Below are positions 18,158 through 25,986 of a stretch of DNA of 64,000 nt, piece after piece. This DNA is from Planctomycetota bacterium (lineage in GTDB: Bacteria > Planctomycetota > J058 > JAJDCQ01). The stretch lies in NCBI GenBank assembly GCA_029260755.1, contig JAJDCQ010000021.1:62001-126000 (forward strand), read 5' to 3'. Each line of letters opens with the position of its first letter. Position 1 is the first letter of the stretch. The translations under genes were made by a program, and so were the position numbers. The notes under the pieces were generated by a model that did no database searches, was not told where the DNA came from, and saw only the letters and a list, made by a program, of their open reading frames with translations.

Positions 18158-18292
18158 GAGAGAGGGTCACGGGCGCGAGCTTGGGGAGGCGCGCGCCCGA
18201 GACACAGGATGTTCTTGTTCGACACTGCACGCCCCAGGAGGGCGTGGGACCGCGTCGCCCATTCGCACTGGCGCGGTAGGGGGAAACCGTTC

Positions 18293-19723
18293 GTGAGCAC
18301 TCAGACCCACTCCACCGGCCTCGCCGCAGCTGCGGTGGCGCCCCGTGAGACCTCCACGCCCATCCCGACGACGGCAGCCCGCCGAGAGGCCGACATCCCC
18401 GACGTCACCGACCTCGGCCTGGCCGACGCGGGGAAGCGGCGGATCCTCTGGGCGGACGAGCACATGCCCGTCCTCCGGAGGATCCGCGAGCGCTTCGAGC
18501 GGGAGCGCCCGTTCGCGGGCCTGCGCCTCTCGGCGTGCCTCCACGTCACCGCCGAGACGGCGAACCTGATGCGCGCGCTCCAGGCGGGCGGCGCCGACGT
18601 CCGCCTGGCGGCGAGCAACCCCCTCTCCACCCAGGACGACGTCGCCGCGGCGCTCGTCGTCCACTTCGGCGTCCCGACGTTCGCCCGCGCCGGCGAGGAC
18701 ACCGAGACGCTCTACGGCCACCTCGTCCGCGCGCTCGAGCACGAGCCCGAGCTCGTCGTCGACGACGGCGCCGACATGGTCGCCGCGATCCTCGCGGTCG
18801 GGCAGGAGCGCTGGGACCTCGTCCACCCCGTCCTCGCGGCGTGGGGCAGGTCGCTCACCGCGACCGCGCGTGAGGCGCTCGCCGGTCGGATCCTCGGCGC
18901 GATGGAGGAGACGACCACCGGGATCGTCCGGCTCAAGGCGATGGAGAGGGACGGCGTCCTGCCGTTCCCGGTCGTCGCGGTCAACGACGCGAAGATGAAG
19001 CAGCTCTTCGACAACCGCTACGGCACCGGCCAGAGCGCGCTCGACGCGATCATCGCGGCGACCGACCTGATGGTCGCCGGCAAGACGCTCGTCGTCGGCG
19101 GCTACGGCTGGTGCGGTCGCGGCCTGGCGAGCCGAGCCCGCGGGCTCGGCGCCAAGGTGATCGTCACCGAGATCGACCCGGTGAAGGCGCTCGAGGCGAC
19201 GATGGACGGCTTCGACGTCCGACCGATGAGCGACGCGGCGCGGATCGGCGACGTGTTCTGCACCGTCACCGGCAACCGCGACATCGTCACGCCCGAGCAC
19301 TTCGACCTGATGAAGGACGGCGCCTACGTCTGCAACGCCGGCCACTTCGACGTCGAGGTCGACGTCGCCGGGCTCGCGAAGATGGCGACCGGGGTCCACC
19401 GCGGGATCAGCCAGCACGTCGACCAGTACACCCTCGAGAGCGGTCGGCGGATCTACGTGCTCGCCGAGGGGCGGCTGGTGAACCTCGTCGCCGGCAGCGG
19501 CCACCCCGCGGGCGTCATGGACATGTCGTTCGCTGGCCAGGCGCTCGGCGCCGAGCACGTCGCGCAGAACCGCGACGCGCTCGCCACCCGGATCATCCGT
19601 CTCCCCGACGAGATCGATCAGTGGGTCGCGCGGCTCAAGCTCGAGACGATGGGCGTCGCGATCGACGACCTCACCCCCGAGCAGGAGCGCTACCAGGCGA
19701 GCTGGTCGCTCGGCACGAGCTAG
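18293..19723 (+). CDS. ahcY: S-adenosylhomocysteine hydrolase
   Basis: Splits S-adenosylhomocysteine into adenosine and homocysteine, removing the inhibitor formed by methyltransferases. The GTG at 18293 (MSTQTHSTG) is preferred; the frame opens 60 codons earlier but that part is unlike the family. 476 aa. The NAD-binding loop is GGYGWCGRGLASRARG; other family parts are HVTAETANLMRAL, DDGADMV, ATDLMVAGKTLVV, CNAGHFDVEVD and SGHPAGVMDMSFAGQ. In place of the usual Cys-containing SCN segment before STQD it has SNPLSTQDD, and it lacks the C-terminal KPDHYRY tail; both traits are those of the archaeal/Thermotoga-type enzyme. Its neighbour metK makes the parent cofactor. Confidence 0.95.
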   Translation: MSTQTHSTGLAAAAVAPRETSTPIPTTAARREADIPDVTDLGLADAGKRRILWADEHMPVLRRIRERFERERPFAGLRLSACLHVTAETANLMRALQAGGADVRLAASNPLSTQDDVAAALVVHFGVPTFARAGEDTETLYGHLVRALEHEPELVVDDGADMVAAILAVGQERWDLVHPVLAAWGRSLTATAREALAGRILGAMEETTTGIVRLKAMERDGVLPFPVVAVNDAKMKQLFDNRYGTGQSALDAIIAATDLMVAGKTLVVGGYGWCGRGLASRARGLGAKVIVTEIDPVKALEATMDGFDVRPMSDAARIGDVFCTVTGNRDIVTPEHFDLMKDGAYVCNAGHFDVEVDVAGLAKMATGVHRGISQHVDQYTLESGRRIYVLAEGRLVNLVAGSGHPAGVMDMSFAGQALGAEHVAQNRDALATRIIRLPDEIDQWVARLKLETMGVAIDDLTPEQERYQASWSLGTS

Positions 19724-19745
19724 CCAGGTCACGCGAAACACCGAG

Positions 19746-19776
19746 GGCGCGCCCCGGTTTCGACCGGAGGCGCGCC
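19746..19776 (+). terminator. Terminator-like hairpin after ahcY
   Basis: Stem GGCGCGCC (19746-19753) and CCGGT pair with ACCGG and GGCGCGCC (19769-19776) around a TTCG loop, with one bulged A. It starts 23 bases after the ahcY stop. Only two Ts follow, so it may be Rho-assisted. Confidence 0.7.
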
Positions 19777-19787
19777 TTCCGACATTG

Positions 19788-19885
19788 ATCTCACGCAAAG
19801 GCGCAAAGACGCAAAGGGTCGTCGCTCCGAGCCGGGACCTGGATCCGGCGGAGCTCCTTTGCGCCTTTGAGCCTTTGCGTGAGAT
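19788..19885. repeat. Hairpin-type repeat with 8-base periodic arms (family 2)
   Basis: The left arm (19788-19817) reads CTCACGCAAAGG followed by CGCAAAGA and CGCAAAGG units; the right arm (19857-19885) is the inverse, ending CCTTTGCGTGAG. A 39-base centre separates them. It fills the convergent gap between ahcY and the leftward lipoprotein gene. Confidence 0.9.
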
Positions 19886-19906
19886 TACATCTGTCGAGCG
19901 AGTGGG

Positions 19907-20758
19907 CTACTTGATCGTGACGCCGGCGCCGCCGAACTTCGCCTTCATGTTGAACTTCTTGATCTCGCTCATGATGTTCTGATCGGGGTTGCTCTTCGGC
20001 GAGAAGTCCCAGACGACCGTCTTGCCCTCGGCCTTGCCGGGCTCCTCGGCCGTCGCCGCGTTCGGGAGGGTGATCGAGATCTTGAACTCGATCTGCTTGG
20101 CGAGCTTCTCCTCGAGCGCCTTCATCTTCTCGGAGAACGCCTCGAACTCCTGAAGCTCCTCGTCGCCGGGCAGGTCCTCGGGGTTGCCCATCCCGTCGTC
20201 GCCGCCCATGCCGTCGCCGCCGCCGGGCGGGGGCATCTCGTCGCCGCCGCCGCCGCCCGGAGTCTTGGGCGTGTCGCCCCCGACGCCGAGGTCCTCGCCG
20301 CTCTTGCTCGCATCCCAGCTGTAGGCCAGCTCGTAGGAGCCGTCCTCGAGCTTCTTCACCCTCAGGTCGCGCCCGTCGTCCTTCCAGCCCTCGATCTGGT
20401 TGAGCGCCTCGATCGACTCGAACTTGAAGATGACGTGCATCTTCATGCCGCTCTCGATCGGCTCGACGACGAGCTTCTCGACGGTGACGCCCTCGCCCGA
20501 GAACTTCTCGCGCATCTCCTTCTCCGACGGGAGGTCGTCGGCGCCGCCGTCGTCCTCGCCCATCGGTCCGAACGCCTTCTTGATCTCGCTCATGTCCATC
20601 TTGAACTTGAGCTCGTAGGTGCCCGATCCGTCGGCTTCGATCTTGATCTTCTCGTCGTACTCGAGGCAGCCGCTGAGGGCGGTGAGCCCGACCGCGGCGA
20701 CCGCGACGAGCGCGATCCCTCTGCGGGCGGCCCGGGGAAGGGTCGGTGCGAGGTTCAT
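19907..20758 (-). CDS. Lipoprotein of unknown function (283 aa)
   Basis: The start ATG at 20758 has GGAGG 4 bases upstream. The N-terminus is a lipoprotein signal with lipobox LSGC (Cys31), so the mature protein is membrane-anchored outside the cytoplasm. The mature part starts LEYDEKIKIEADGSGTYELK, a pattern seen in DUF-type lipoproteins with a beta-rich sheet. A Gly/Pro/Asp-rich low-complexity stretch (about 165-205) splits it in two, and the end is strand-rich (VVWDFSPKSNPDQNI). The function is unknown. The gene's upstream side is occupied by a MITE-like element. Confidence 0.85.
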   Translation of the reverse strand: MNLAPTLPRAARRGIALVAVAAVGLTALSGCLEYDEKIKIEADGSGTYELKFKMDMSEIKKAFGPMGEDDGGADDLPSEKEMREKFSGEGVTVEKLVVEPIESGMKMHVIFKFESIEALNQIEGWKDDGRDLRVKKLEDGSYELAYSWDASKSGEDLGVGGDTPKTPGGGGGDEMPPPGGGDGMGGDDGMGNPEDLPGDEELQEFEAFSEKMKALEEKLAKQIEFKISITLPNAATAEEPGKAEGKTVVWDFSPKSNPDQNIMSEIKKFNMKAKFGGAGVTIK

Positions 20759-20795
20759 CGTTCCTCCGTGTCGTGGGTTCATCTCCGATGATGCT

Positions 20796-20999
20796 AGCAG
20801 GCTGCTGAAAATGACGCGAGCGCCTCGTCGAGATATCGTCGTGAGGGGCGAGGCGCTCGCCCGAGGCAACCCTCGGGAGTTGGCGCAGGGCGAGGAACGA
20901 AGCCCCTCGCGACGAGATCCGGCGAGGTGCCGCGAGTGAACGGGCGAAATCCGAGCCTGCGAGGATTCGGCCGTTCACGCTCATTTTCAGCAGCCTGCT
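20796..20999. mobile_element. MITE-like element with 19 bp perfect terminal inverted repeats
   Basis: The 204 bp element is bounded by AGCAGGCTGCTGAAAATGA (20796-20814) and its exact inverse (20981-20999). Inside are further hairpins: GCGAGCGCCTCG/CGAGGCGCTCGC (20816-20860) and CCGAGG/CCTCGG (20861-20876). There is no transposase frame and no clear target-site duplication. It lies between the divergent lipoprotein and ABC genes (gap 20759-21119); the promoter of the ABC operon follows it. Confidence 0.8.
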
Positions 21000-21052
21000 C
21001 GCACCGCCACGAAGGACGGCGCAACCGAGCGGGCGCGTCGCCCCGAAGCGGG

Positions 21053-21081
21053 TTGAGTCCGGGCTGAACACCGCCTAAGAT
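21053..21081 (+). promoter_or_regulatory. Sigma-70 promoter of the ABC exporter operon
   Basis: TTGAGT (21053-21058), 17-base spacer, TAAGAT (21076-21081). The expected transcript starts about 30 bases before the ATG at 21120. Confidence 0.7.
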
Positions 21082-21119
21082 CCCGGGGTATCCATCCGGA
21101 AGGCGTGGAGCTCCACCCG

Positions 21120-22034
21120 ATGTCGAACCCTCTGATCACCGCGCGCGGTCTGACGAAGGTCTACACCGATTTCTTCGGTCGCCCCAAGCACGAGGCGCTC
21201 AAGGGACTGGATCTCGACGTCCAGTCGGGGGAGCTGTTCGGGCTGCTCGGCCCCAACGGCTCCGGCAAGACGACGACGATCAAGCTCGTCCTCGGGCTCA
21301 TCCGCCCCACGGCGGGGTCGGTCTCGGTCCTCGGGGCGAGGCCGACCGAGGTGGCGCATCGCAGCCGCCTCGGGTTCCTCCCCGAGGAGAGCTACTTCTA
21401 CGACTTCCTCTCGGCGGACGAGACCCTCGACTTCTACGCCAAGCTCTTCGGGATGGGGCGGGCCGAGCGCCGCCGTCGCGCCGACGAGCTGATCGAGATG
21501 GTCGGGATCGGACACGCCCGCGGACGAAAGCTGCGCGAGTACTCCAAGGGCATGGTCCGCCGCGTCGGCCTCGCCCAGGCGCTCATCAATGACCCCGAGC
21601 TGCTCATCCTCGATGAGCCGACGTCCGGTCTCGACCCGATCGGCACCCGCGAGTTCAAGGACCTCCTCGTCCGGCTGCGCGACGAGGGCAAGACGATCCT
21701 CCTCTCGAGTCACCTCCTGGCCGACGTCCAGTCGATCTGCGACCGGATCGGGATGCTCCACGCCGGGGAGAAGGTGCTCGAGGGGACGCTGGACGACCTC
21801 CTCGCCCTCGAGGGCGTGAGCGAGATCCGGTGGAGCGGCGCCGGCGCGGTCGACGAGGTCGCCGCATCGATCCGCGAGGCGGGCGGCGAGGTGATCTCGA
21901 GCGGGTCGGCGACCGAGTCGCTCGAGGATCTCTTCATCCGCAAGATCCGCGAGCGTCAGGGCGGCGCCCCGAGAGCGACCGCGCCGGAGACGAAGGCGAC
22001 CGCCGAGGCGCCCCCCCCGGGCGCGAGCGCGTGA
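21120..22034 (+). CDS. ABC transporter ATP-binding protein (ABC-2 exporter type)
   Basis: 304 aa from ATG 21120, with GGAG 9 bases upstream; a GTG five codons earlier is possible. Walker A GLLGPNGSGKTTT, Q-loop region LGFLPEESYFY, signature EYSKGMVRRVGLAQAL (the YSKGM variant usual in ABC-2 exporters of the DrrA/NatA type), Walker B LLILDEPTSGLDP, and H-loop LLSSHLLAD. It ends in an Ala/Pro-rich tail after a C-terminal accessory domain. It powers the permease encoded by the next gene, whose GTG start overlaps this stop (GTGA). Confidence 0.92.
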   Translation: MSNPLITARGLTKVYTDFFGRPKHEALKGLDLDVQSGELFGLLGPNGSGKTTTIKLVLGLIRPTAGSVSVLGARPTEVAHRSRLGFLPEESYFYDFLSADETLDFYAKLFGMGRAERRRRADELIEMVGIGHARGRKLREYSKGMVRRVGLAQALINDPELLILDEPTSGLDPIGTREFKDLLVRLRDEGKTILLSSHLLADVQSICDRIGMLHAGEKVLEGTLDDLLALEGVSEIRWSGAGAVDEVAASIREAGGEVISSGSATESLEDLFIRKIRERQGGAPRATAPETKATAEAPPPGASA

Positions 22035-23446
22035 GGGTTCGGGCCGTCCTGGGCATCGCGTGGCTCCTCGTCCGGGAGTACGTCCCCCGGACCGGGCCGT
22101 GGCTCGTCGCCCTCTACATCGCCTTCCTCGCGACGAGCTTCGCCCTGCCCGCGCCCGATCCCGCCTCCCGCGCCCAGATGGTGCGGGGCTTCTCGTACGA
22201 GGCGGCCACCGTCCTCGCCCTCGCGAGCGCCGTCTTCGCGACGGCCCTCGCCATCCCGCGTGACGTCGCCGGGCGGCGGGTGCAGAGCATCTTCGCGAAG
22301 CCGATCGGTCGGGCGGGCTACGTCATCGGGCGGGCGCTCGGCGGCTTCGCTCTCTGCGGGCTGACGCTCGCCGCCTTCTGGGTCGTCACCGTCCTCGCGT
22401 TCGCGATCGGAGTCCGCGCCGAGGACAACCCCGTCCTCCACACCCGGCCGGCCGACCGGGTCGTCCAGCTCCGGGTCGGCGGGGGGACCTCGCTGATGCT
22501 CGGCGGGCTCACCGCCGCCAGCCGGGCCTACCGCCGGCCGCACGACGAGCGGATGTGGCTCACCGGAACCGACCGCGCCCGGTTCGAGTTCCGCGGCGTC
22601 CCGATCGCCGAGCTGCCCGACCCGATCGAGGTCGAGGTGCTCGCGCGGGCGTTCGCCCCCCTCGAGCAGGAGCGGACGGTCAACGCCTCGGTCGTGATCT
22701 CCCGCCCGGGACACGAGGCGCCGCTGTTCTCGGAGATCCTCCCGATCCGTGACAAGACGGCTCGGTCGATCATCCTCGAGCGATCCGCCCTCGGCGGCGG
22801 CGAGACGTTCGACCTCGACGTCGTCGTCGGGGTCGCGCCCGATGAGCGCTCCGCCCTGGGGTTCGATCTCCGCCTCGACGCGACCGGGCGGGGCCAGGCG
22901 GAGATCGGGCTGCGAGAGGCGTCCGAGGGGTTCGCCTGGAACCTCCTCCGGGCCTACGCCCTCACCTTCCTCGCCGGGTTGATCGTGATCAGCTTCGCCG
23001 TCCTCGGCTCGACGCGCCTCACCTCCTGGGTGAGCCTCTTCCTCGCGATGTTCTTCTTCGTCGTCGGGCTGTCGATGCCGTTCGTGAAGGAGGTGGCGGC
23101 CGAGCTCCAGGAGGATCCGGCCGCGTTCGAGGACGCGGGCGAGCACGAGCACAGCGACCATGGTGGCCACGACGACCACGATCACGACGGCGACGGGCAG
23201 GCCGACCACGACGACGGCGAGCACGCCGAGCCGGTGGTGACCTCGATCGATCAGCTCCGCGGCAAGACGCTCGCCGCGATCGCCCTCGTCCTGCCCGACC
23301 TCGGCCACTTCGACGCGCCCTGGATCCGGAAGGGCCGGCGCATCCCGTGGGGTCTGGTCGGCCGGAACGTCCTCTACGCCCTCGTCTACATGACGATCTT
23401 CATCGCGGCGAGCGCCGTGTCGCTCTCGTTCCGGGAGCTCGGCTGA
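22031..23446 (+). CDS. ABC-2-type permease with large extracytoplasmic domain and His/Asp-rich segment
   Basis: 471 aa from GTG 22031, overlapping the ATPase gene by 4 bp. Three to four N-terminal membrane helices (WLVALYIAFLATSFALP; TVLALASAVFATALAIP; CGLTLAAFWVVTVLAFAIGV) are followed by a strand-rich domain of about 200 residues. Then come more helices (YALTFLAGLIVISFAVLGS; LFLAMFFFVVGLSMPFV), a segment dense in His and Asp (coded by about 23130-23230, e.g. HEHSDHGGHDDHDHDGD) and a last helix. The family is the gliding/NosY-like ABC-2 permeases. The His/Asp stretch looks metal-binding; copper or zinc export is one possibility but unproven. The TGA overlaps the ATG of the third gene. Confidence 0.85.
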   Translation: MRVRAVLGIAWLLVREYVPRTGPWLVALYIAFLATSFALPAPDPASRAQMVRGFSYEAATVLALASAVFATALAIPRDVAGRRVQSIFAKPIGRAGYVIGRALGGFALCGLTLAAFWVVTVLAFAIGVRAEDNPVLHTRPADRVVQLRVGGGTSLMLGGLTAASRAYRRPHDERMWLTGTDRARFEFRGVPIAELPDPIEVEVLARAFAPLEQERTVNASVVISRPGHEAPLFSEILPIRDKTARSIILERSALGGGETFDLDVVVGVAPDERSALGFDLRLDATGRGQAEIGLREASEGFAWNLLRAYALTFLAGLIVISFAVLGSTRLTSWVSLFLAMFFFVVGLSMPFVKEVAAELQEDPAAFEDAGEHEHSDHGGHDDHDHDGDGQADHDDGEHAEPVVTSIDQLRGKTLAAIALVLPDLGHFDAPWIRKGRRIPWGLVGRNVLYALVYMTIFIAASAVSLSFRELG

Positions 23447-24291
23447 TGCACCGGATCCCGCTCCCCGTCGCGCTCCTGGTCGCCGCCCTCGTCCTCGGCC
23501 TGCTCCTGCCGCTCCAGGACGCGATCATCGAGCGTCAGAAGGTCGAGGACATCCACGACGTCAGCCCGCTCGAGGCGGTCGAGCCGGGGCAGTTCGTCGG
23601 CACGGTCCTGATCGGCGGCTTCCGGATGCTGGCGATCGACGCCCTCTGGTACCGCTACCTCGACCGCTTCGACGAGCGCGACTACTTCGAGATGCGGGCC
23701 CTCGCCTCGCTCATCACGAAGCTCCAGCCCCGGTTCGAGGAGGTCTGGGTCTTCCACGGGTGGATGCTCGCCTACAACGTCGCGGCGACCGAGACCGACC
23801 CCGAGGCGCGGTGGAAGTGGGTCCACCAGGGGATCGAGGTCCTCCAGGAGGGGCGCCGGCGGAACCCTAGGTCGTGGCGGGTCGCCTTCCAGACGGGGTG
23901 GACCTACTTCCACAAGTGCGTCGTCGACGAGACCGAGTTCGCCCGGTACGCCTCGAAACGCTTCGCCGAGTCTCCCGCGATCAATCCCGAGGGGAAGAGC
24001 GCCATCGAGATGGCCCACGAGGAGTTCGACCACGCGGCGAGCATCGATGGGCACTCGGTCGCCTGCGACTTCCGGGCGCTCCAGACGCTCGAGTGGCTCC
24101 TCGCGATGGCGGCGGATGTCGAGGAGCTCGCTCGCTGGAAGACCGTGGCGGATGCCCGCCACGCGCACATCCTCGAGGTGCATCGCGCCCGGGTGAGCTC
24201 CCAGTACCTCCGCGCCTGGAAGGACCAGATCGACCTCGTCCACGACCGGCGAGCGGAGCAGCTCCGGGCCGAGGACGGCGGCGGGAGCTGA
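23446..24291 (+). CDS. Membrane-anchored helical (TPR-like) protein, third gene of ABC operon
   Basis: 281 aa. The ATG at 23446 shares its A with the preceding TGA. An N-terminal anchor (LPVALLVAALVLGLLLPL) is followed by an exposed helical domain with W/Y-rich repeats (DALWYRYLDRFDERDYFEM, RWKWVHQGIEVLQEGRRRNP, WRVAFQTGWTYFHKCV). This resembles the TPR-like proteins found beside ABC-2 exporters in planctomycetes and related bacteria. It probably acts outside the membrane with the exporter. The substrate is unknown. Confidence 0.8.
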   Translation: MHRIPLPVALLVAALVLGLLLPLQDAIIERQKVEDIHDVSPLEAVEPGQFVGTVLIGGFRMLAIDALWYRYLDRFDERDYFEMRALASLITKLQPRFEEVWVFHGWMLAYNVAATETDPEARWKWVHQGIEVLQEGRRRNPRSWRVAFQTGWTYFHKCVVDETEFARYASKRFAESPAINPEGKSAIEMAHEEFDHAASIDGHSVACDFRALQTLEWLLAMAADVEELARWKTVADARHAHILEVHRARVSSQYLRAWKDQIDLVHDRRAEQLRAEDGGGS

Positions 24292-24298
24292 CGCTCAC

Positions 24299-24320
24299 GA
24301 CTCCTCGCCAGCCAGGAGTC
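24299..24320 (+). terminator. Hairpin downstream of the ABC operon
   Basis: GACTCCT (24299-24305) pairs with AGGAGTC (24314-24320), 8-base loop, 8 bases after the stop codon. There is no T-run, so its function as a terminator is only likely. Confidence 0.5.
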
Positions 24321-24332
24321 GCTCGCGCGTGG

Positions 24333-24560
24333 GATGAAACCACGGAGGCACCGAGCCACGGAGAGTCCCGGATCGCTCCCGATCTTCATGGGGAGTGATG
24401 CTCGAGTACTGGCGTGCGCCGCATCCCGGCTCCAGGGATGGCTCCCTCTCGGTCTCGGTCACGCGAGGCGACGGGAACCACGAGAAGGGGCCGCCGGATC
24501 GGTCCGCGACGTGGCGTCATCCGAAGCTGCTCCGTGTCTCCGTGCCTCCGTGGTTCCATC
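24333..24560. repeat. Hairpin-type repeat with 8-base periodic arms (family 3)
   Basis: The left arm (24333-24364) contains CACGGAGG, CACCGAGC and CACGGAGA units after GATGAAAC. The right arm (24530-24560) is the inverse: CTCCGTGT, CTCCGTGC and CTCCGTGG, then TTCCATC. The 165-base centre holds no gene. It occupies the convergent gap 24292-24589. Confidence 0.9.
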
Positions 24561-24589
24561 TTCATCGACCTGAGCGAAGACGATGGCCC

Positions 24590-25801
24590 CTACCGCGGCG
24601 AGCGCGGCGCCACGACCGCGAGGACGCCGGTGTAGGCGTGGACGTAGCTCCGCCCCAGGAGCGGCGCGATCTCGGCGTTGCCGAAGAAGCCCGCGATCGG
24701 GAGACCCGGGAGGCGCGCGGCGATCGCCTCGGAGTCGGCGTTCGGCTCGCCGAAGAGGCCGCGCCCGCGCCCGAGGCACTCGAAGAGGAGCCCGAAGGAC
24801 GGGGCGGCGGCGCCGCCGGCGAACGGCGCGGCGATCTCCTCGACCCGCGCGGCCATGTCGGCCCGCGCGCTCGCGGGGTCGAGGGCGGCGAACGTCACCG
24901 GCGTGCCGGTCGTGACGGGCGCCGCGACGGCGACGACGCCGGCCTCCCGGTCGACCCCCGCGACGTGGCGGATCAGGAAATCGCCCGCCTCGGTCGGCGC
25001 GGAGAGGCCGTCCAGACCGAGGGCGGCGAACACCGCCCGGACCCCGTCGAGCTTCTCCGCCCGGCCGACGGCCTCGGCGAGCTTCTCGACGGCGGGGCGG
25101 CCGTCGATCTCGAGGATCACGTTGCCGTCGGACCGGGTCACCCGCCCCGGCGGGACGAGCGGTCGGCAGCCCTGGGCGCAGGCGACGAGCGCCCGGAACC
25201 GCCCCTGCAGGAGGACGCTGACGGCCCCGCCGGCGACGACGGTGTCGTCGGCGAACGCGACGCAGCGCTGCTCGCCCGGCGCCGGCGCCGCGGCGCCGCC
25301 GACGGTCGGGAGAAACGACCCGCCGGCATCGAGGGCGGCGACGAGGGCGGCGGCATCGAATCGGAAGGGGCACGGGAGGAGCACGTGGAGGGCGCGGTCG
25401 GTCGGCCCGGAGAGCGCCTCCCGGACGGCGCGGGCGGCGGCCCGCTCGGCCGTCGGACCGTCGGCGCCTCCGCGGCCCGCGCCCGGGTGGACGAGGGTCG
25501 TCACCGAGAGCCCGTCGCCCTCGTCGCCGAAGACCGCGAGGAGCGCGATCGCGGGGCCACGCCCCTCGTGCTCCTCGGATCCGCTGATCACCCCGCCGCC
25601 GACGCAGCCGGCGACCCGGGAGGCGCCGGTCGCCTCGCGCAGGGTCGCGGCGATCGCGCCCGCGGCCCCCGCGTGGGGGGGGCTGACGAACGCGAGAACG
25701 AGCGCGGGCGCCTCGGCCTCCCCGGCGCAGGCGCTGGTGGCTGCGGCGGCGGCCGCCTCGCGGGGGTCGTCGAGGGCGCTGAAGGCGGACCTGGCGTGCA
25801 T
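24590..25801 (-). CDS. FIST domain signal-sensing protein
   Basis: 403 aa with the two-part FIST architecture. The FIST_N part (about 30-215) carries GCVGGGVISGSEEHEGRGPA and FDAAALVAALDAGGSF. The FIST_C part (about 225-395) carries FLIRHVAGVDREAGVV, APSFGLLFECLGRG and PIAGFFGNAEIAPLLG. FIST proteins are intracellular ligand-sensing modules, usually in signal transduction; the ligand is unknown, small molecules such as amino acids having been proposed. No output domain is fused. A -10-like TAGAAT (25862-25867 on this strand) lies 61 bases before the ATG, without a clear -35. Confidence 0.9.
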   Translation of the reverse strand: MHARSAFSALDDPREAAAAAATSACAGEAEAPALVLAFVSPPHAGAAGAIAATLREATGASRVAGCVGGGVISGSEEHEGRGPAIALLAVFGDEGDGLSVTTLVHPGAGRGGADGPTAERAAARAVREALSGPTDRALHVLLPCPFRFDAAALVAALDAGGSFLPTVGGAAAPAPGEQRCVAFADDTVVAGGAVSVLLQGRFRALVACAQGCRPLVPPGRVTRSDGNVILEIDGRPAVEKLAEAVGRAEKLDGVRAVFAALGLDGLSAPTEAGDFLIRHVAGVDREAGVVAVAAPVTTGTPVTFAALDPASARADMAARVEEIAAPFAGGAAAPSFGLLFECLGRGRGLFGEPNADSEAIAARLPGLPIAGFFGNAEIAPLLGRSYVHAYTGVLAVVAPRSPR

Positions 25802-25902
25802 CGGAGGTGCTCCGGCGCGAGGAGGGGTGGGGCCGCGGACGATCGCGGCGCGCGAGCGTCCATTCTAGCGTAGCCTAGGCCTACAGCCGCAGTCGCATCG
25901 CG

Positions 25903-25931
25903 TTGCCGAACGCATCTCGCGCGCGTAGAAT
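25903..25931 (+). promoter_or_regulatory. Sigma-70 promoter of the AI-2E-family gene
   Basis: TTGCCG (25903-25908), 17-base spacer, TAGAAT (25926-25931), about 50 bases before the ATG at 25987. Confidence 0.75.
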
Positions 25932-25986
25932 CGCCCGCCCTGGCCGGTGGGCGCCAGGCGCATCACGTTCCACACCCGGGGGTGGC

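Noticed and set aside
18095-18292. SAH riboswitch upstream of ahcY
   Set aside because: The conserved core of that class could not be found; reported only as an unidentified structured leader.
18113-18292. N-terminal 60-codon extension of ahcY
   Set aside because: The sequence is unlike the family and includes the hairpin region; the GTG at 18293 fits the protein start better.
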